Positions 6,153-6,166 of a stretch of 6,166 bases of DNA are shown here, one piece after another. The first letter of the stretch is position 1. Each line of letters opens with the position of its first letter. The notes under the pieces were generated by a model. It made no database searches, was not told the origin of the DNA, and saw nothing but the letters and a program-made list of their open reading frames with translations. Source of the stretch: Anaerolineae bacterium (lineage in GTDB: Bacteria > Chloroflexota > Anaerolineae > DUEN01); NCBI GenBank assembly GCA_021159845.1, contig JAGHDS010000382.1:1-6166 (forward strand), in the 5' to 3' direction. Made by a program: the position numbers and the translations under genes.

Positions 6153-6166
6153 GTTGAGGTTGATAA

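Overview
The window is a GC-rich bacterial chromosome segment. All five genes that can be supported lie on the minus strand, so transcription runs from the right edge to the left. No rRNA, tRNA, IS element or CRISPR array is visible. The best guess for the host is Chloroflexota (Anaerolineae or Caldilineae type). This rests on three things: a long Thr-Pro alternating linker joining a membrane-anchored TPR region to a C-terminal PD40 propeller, a DUF2723/GT117 membrane glycosyltransferase, and a Tad-type ATPase in a small cluster. There is no marker gene, so the taxonomy is inference of moderate strength.

Layout from right to left. (i) 6152-4338 encodes a 604-residue single-pass membrane protein: a short cytosolic TPR region, one transmembrane helix, an array of TPR repeats, a Thr-Pro linker and a PD40 (TolB-like) beta-propeller of about four blades. 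(ii) 4319-2922 encodes a complete CpaF/TadA secretion ATPase with a strong ribosome binding site, 18 nt after the first gene. (iii) 2915-2568 encodes a small DUF192 protein, 6 nt after the ATPase stop. These three look like one operon. (iv) 2567-2246 is a 322-bp gap containing a spaced direct repeat, a small AT-rich palindrome and a good sigma70-type promoter. (v) 2245-806 encodes a Cys-type sulfatase without a signal peptide. (vi) 732-1 encodes the N-terminal 244 residues of a DUF2723/GT117 multi-pass glycosyltransferase that runs off the left edge.

Functionally there are two modules. The right one (TPR/PD40 membrane protein, CpaF ATPase, DUF192) looks like part of a Tad/type IV-like pilus or secretion machine, but no TadB/TadC membrane platform genes follow the ATPase as they do in classical tad loci. 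The left one (sulfatase and GT117) has its own promoter and is probably unrelated, with a possible role in sulfated compound turnover and protein or surface glycosylation. The most unusual item is the TPR-TM-(TP)n-PD40 protein coupled to CpaF. Its architecture could link a cytosolic ATPase to an extracellular propeller.
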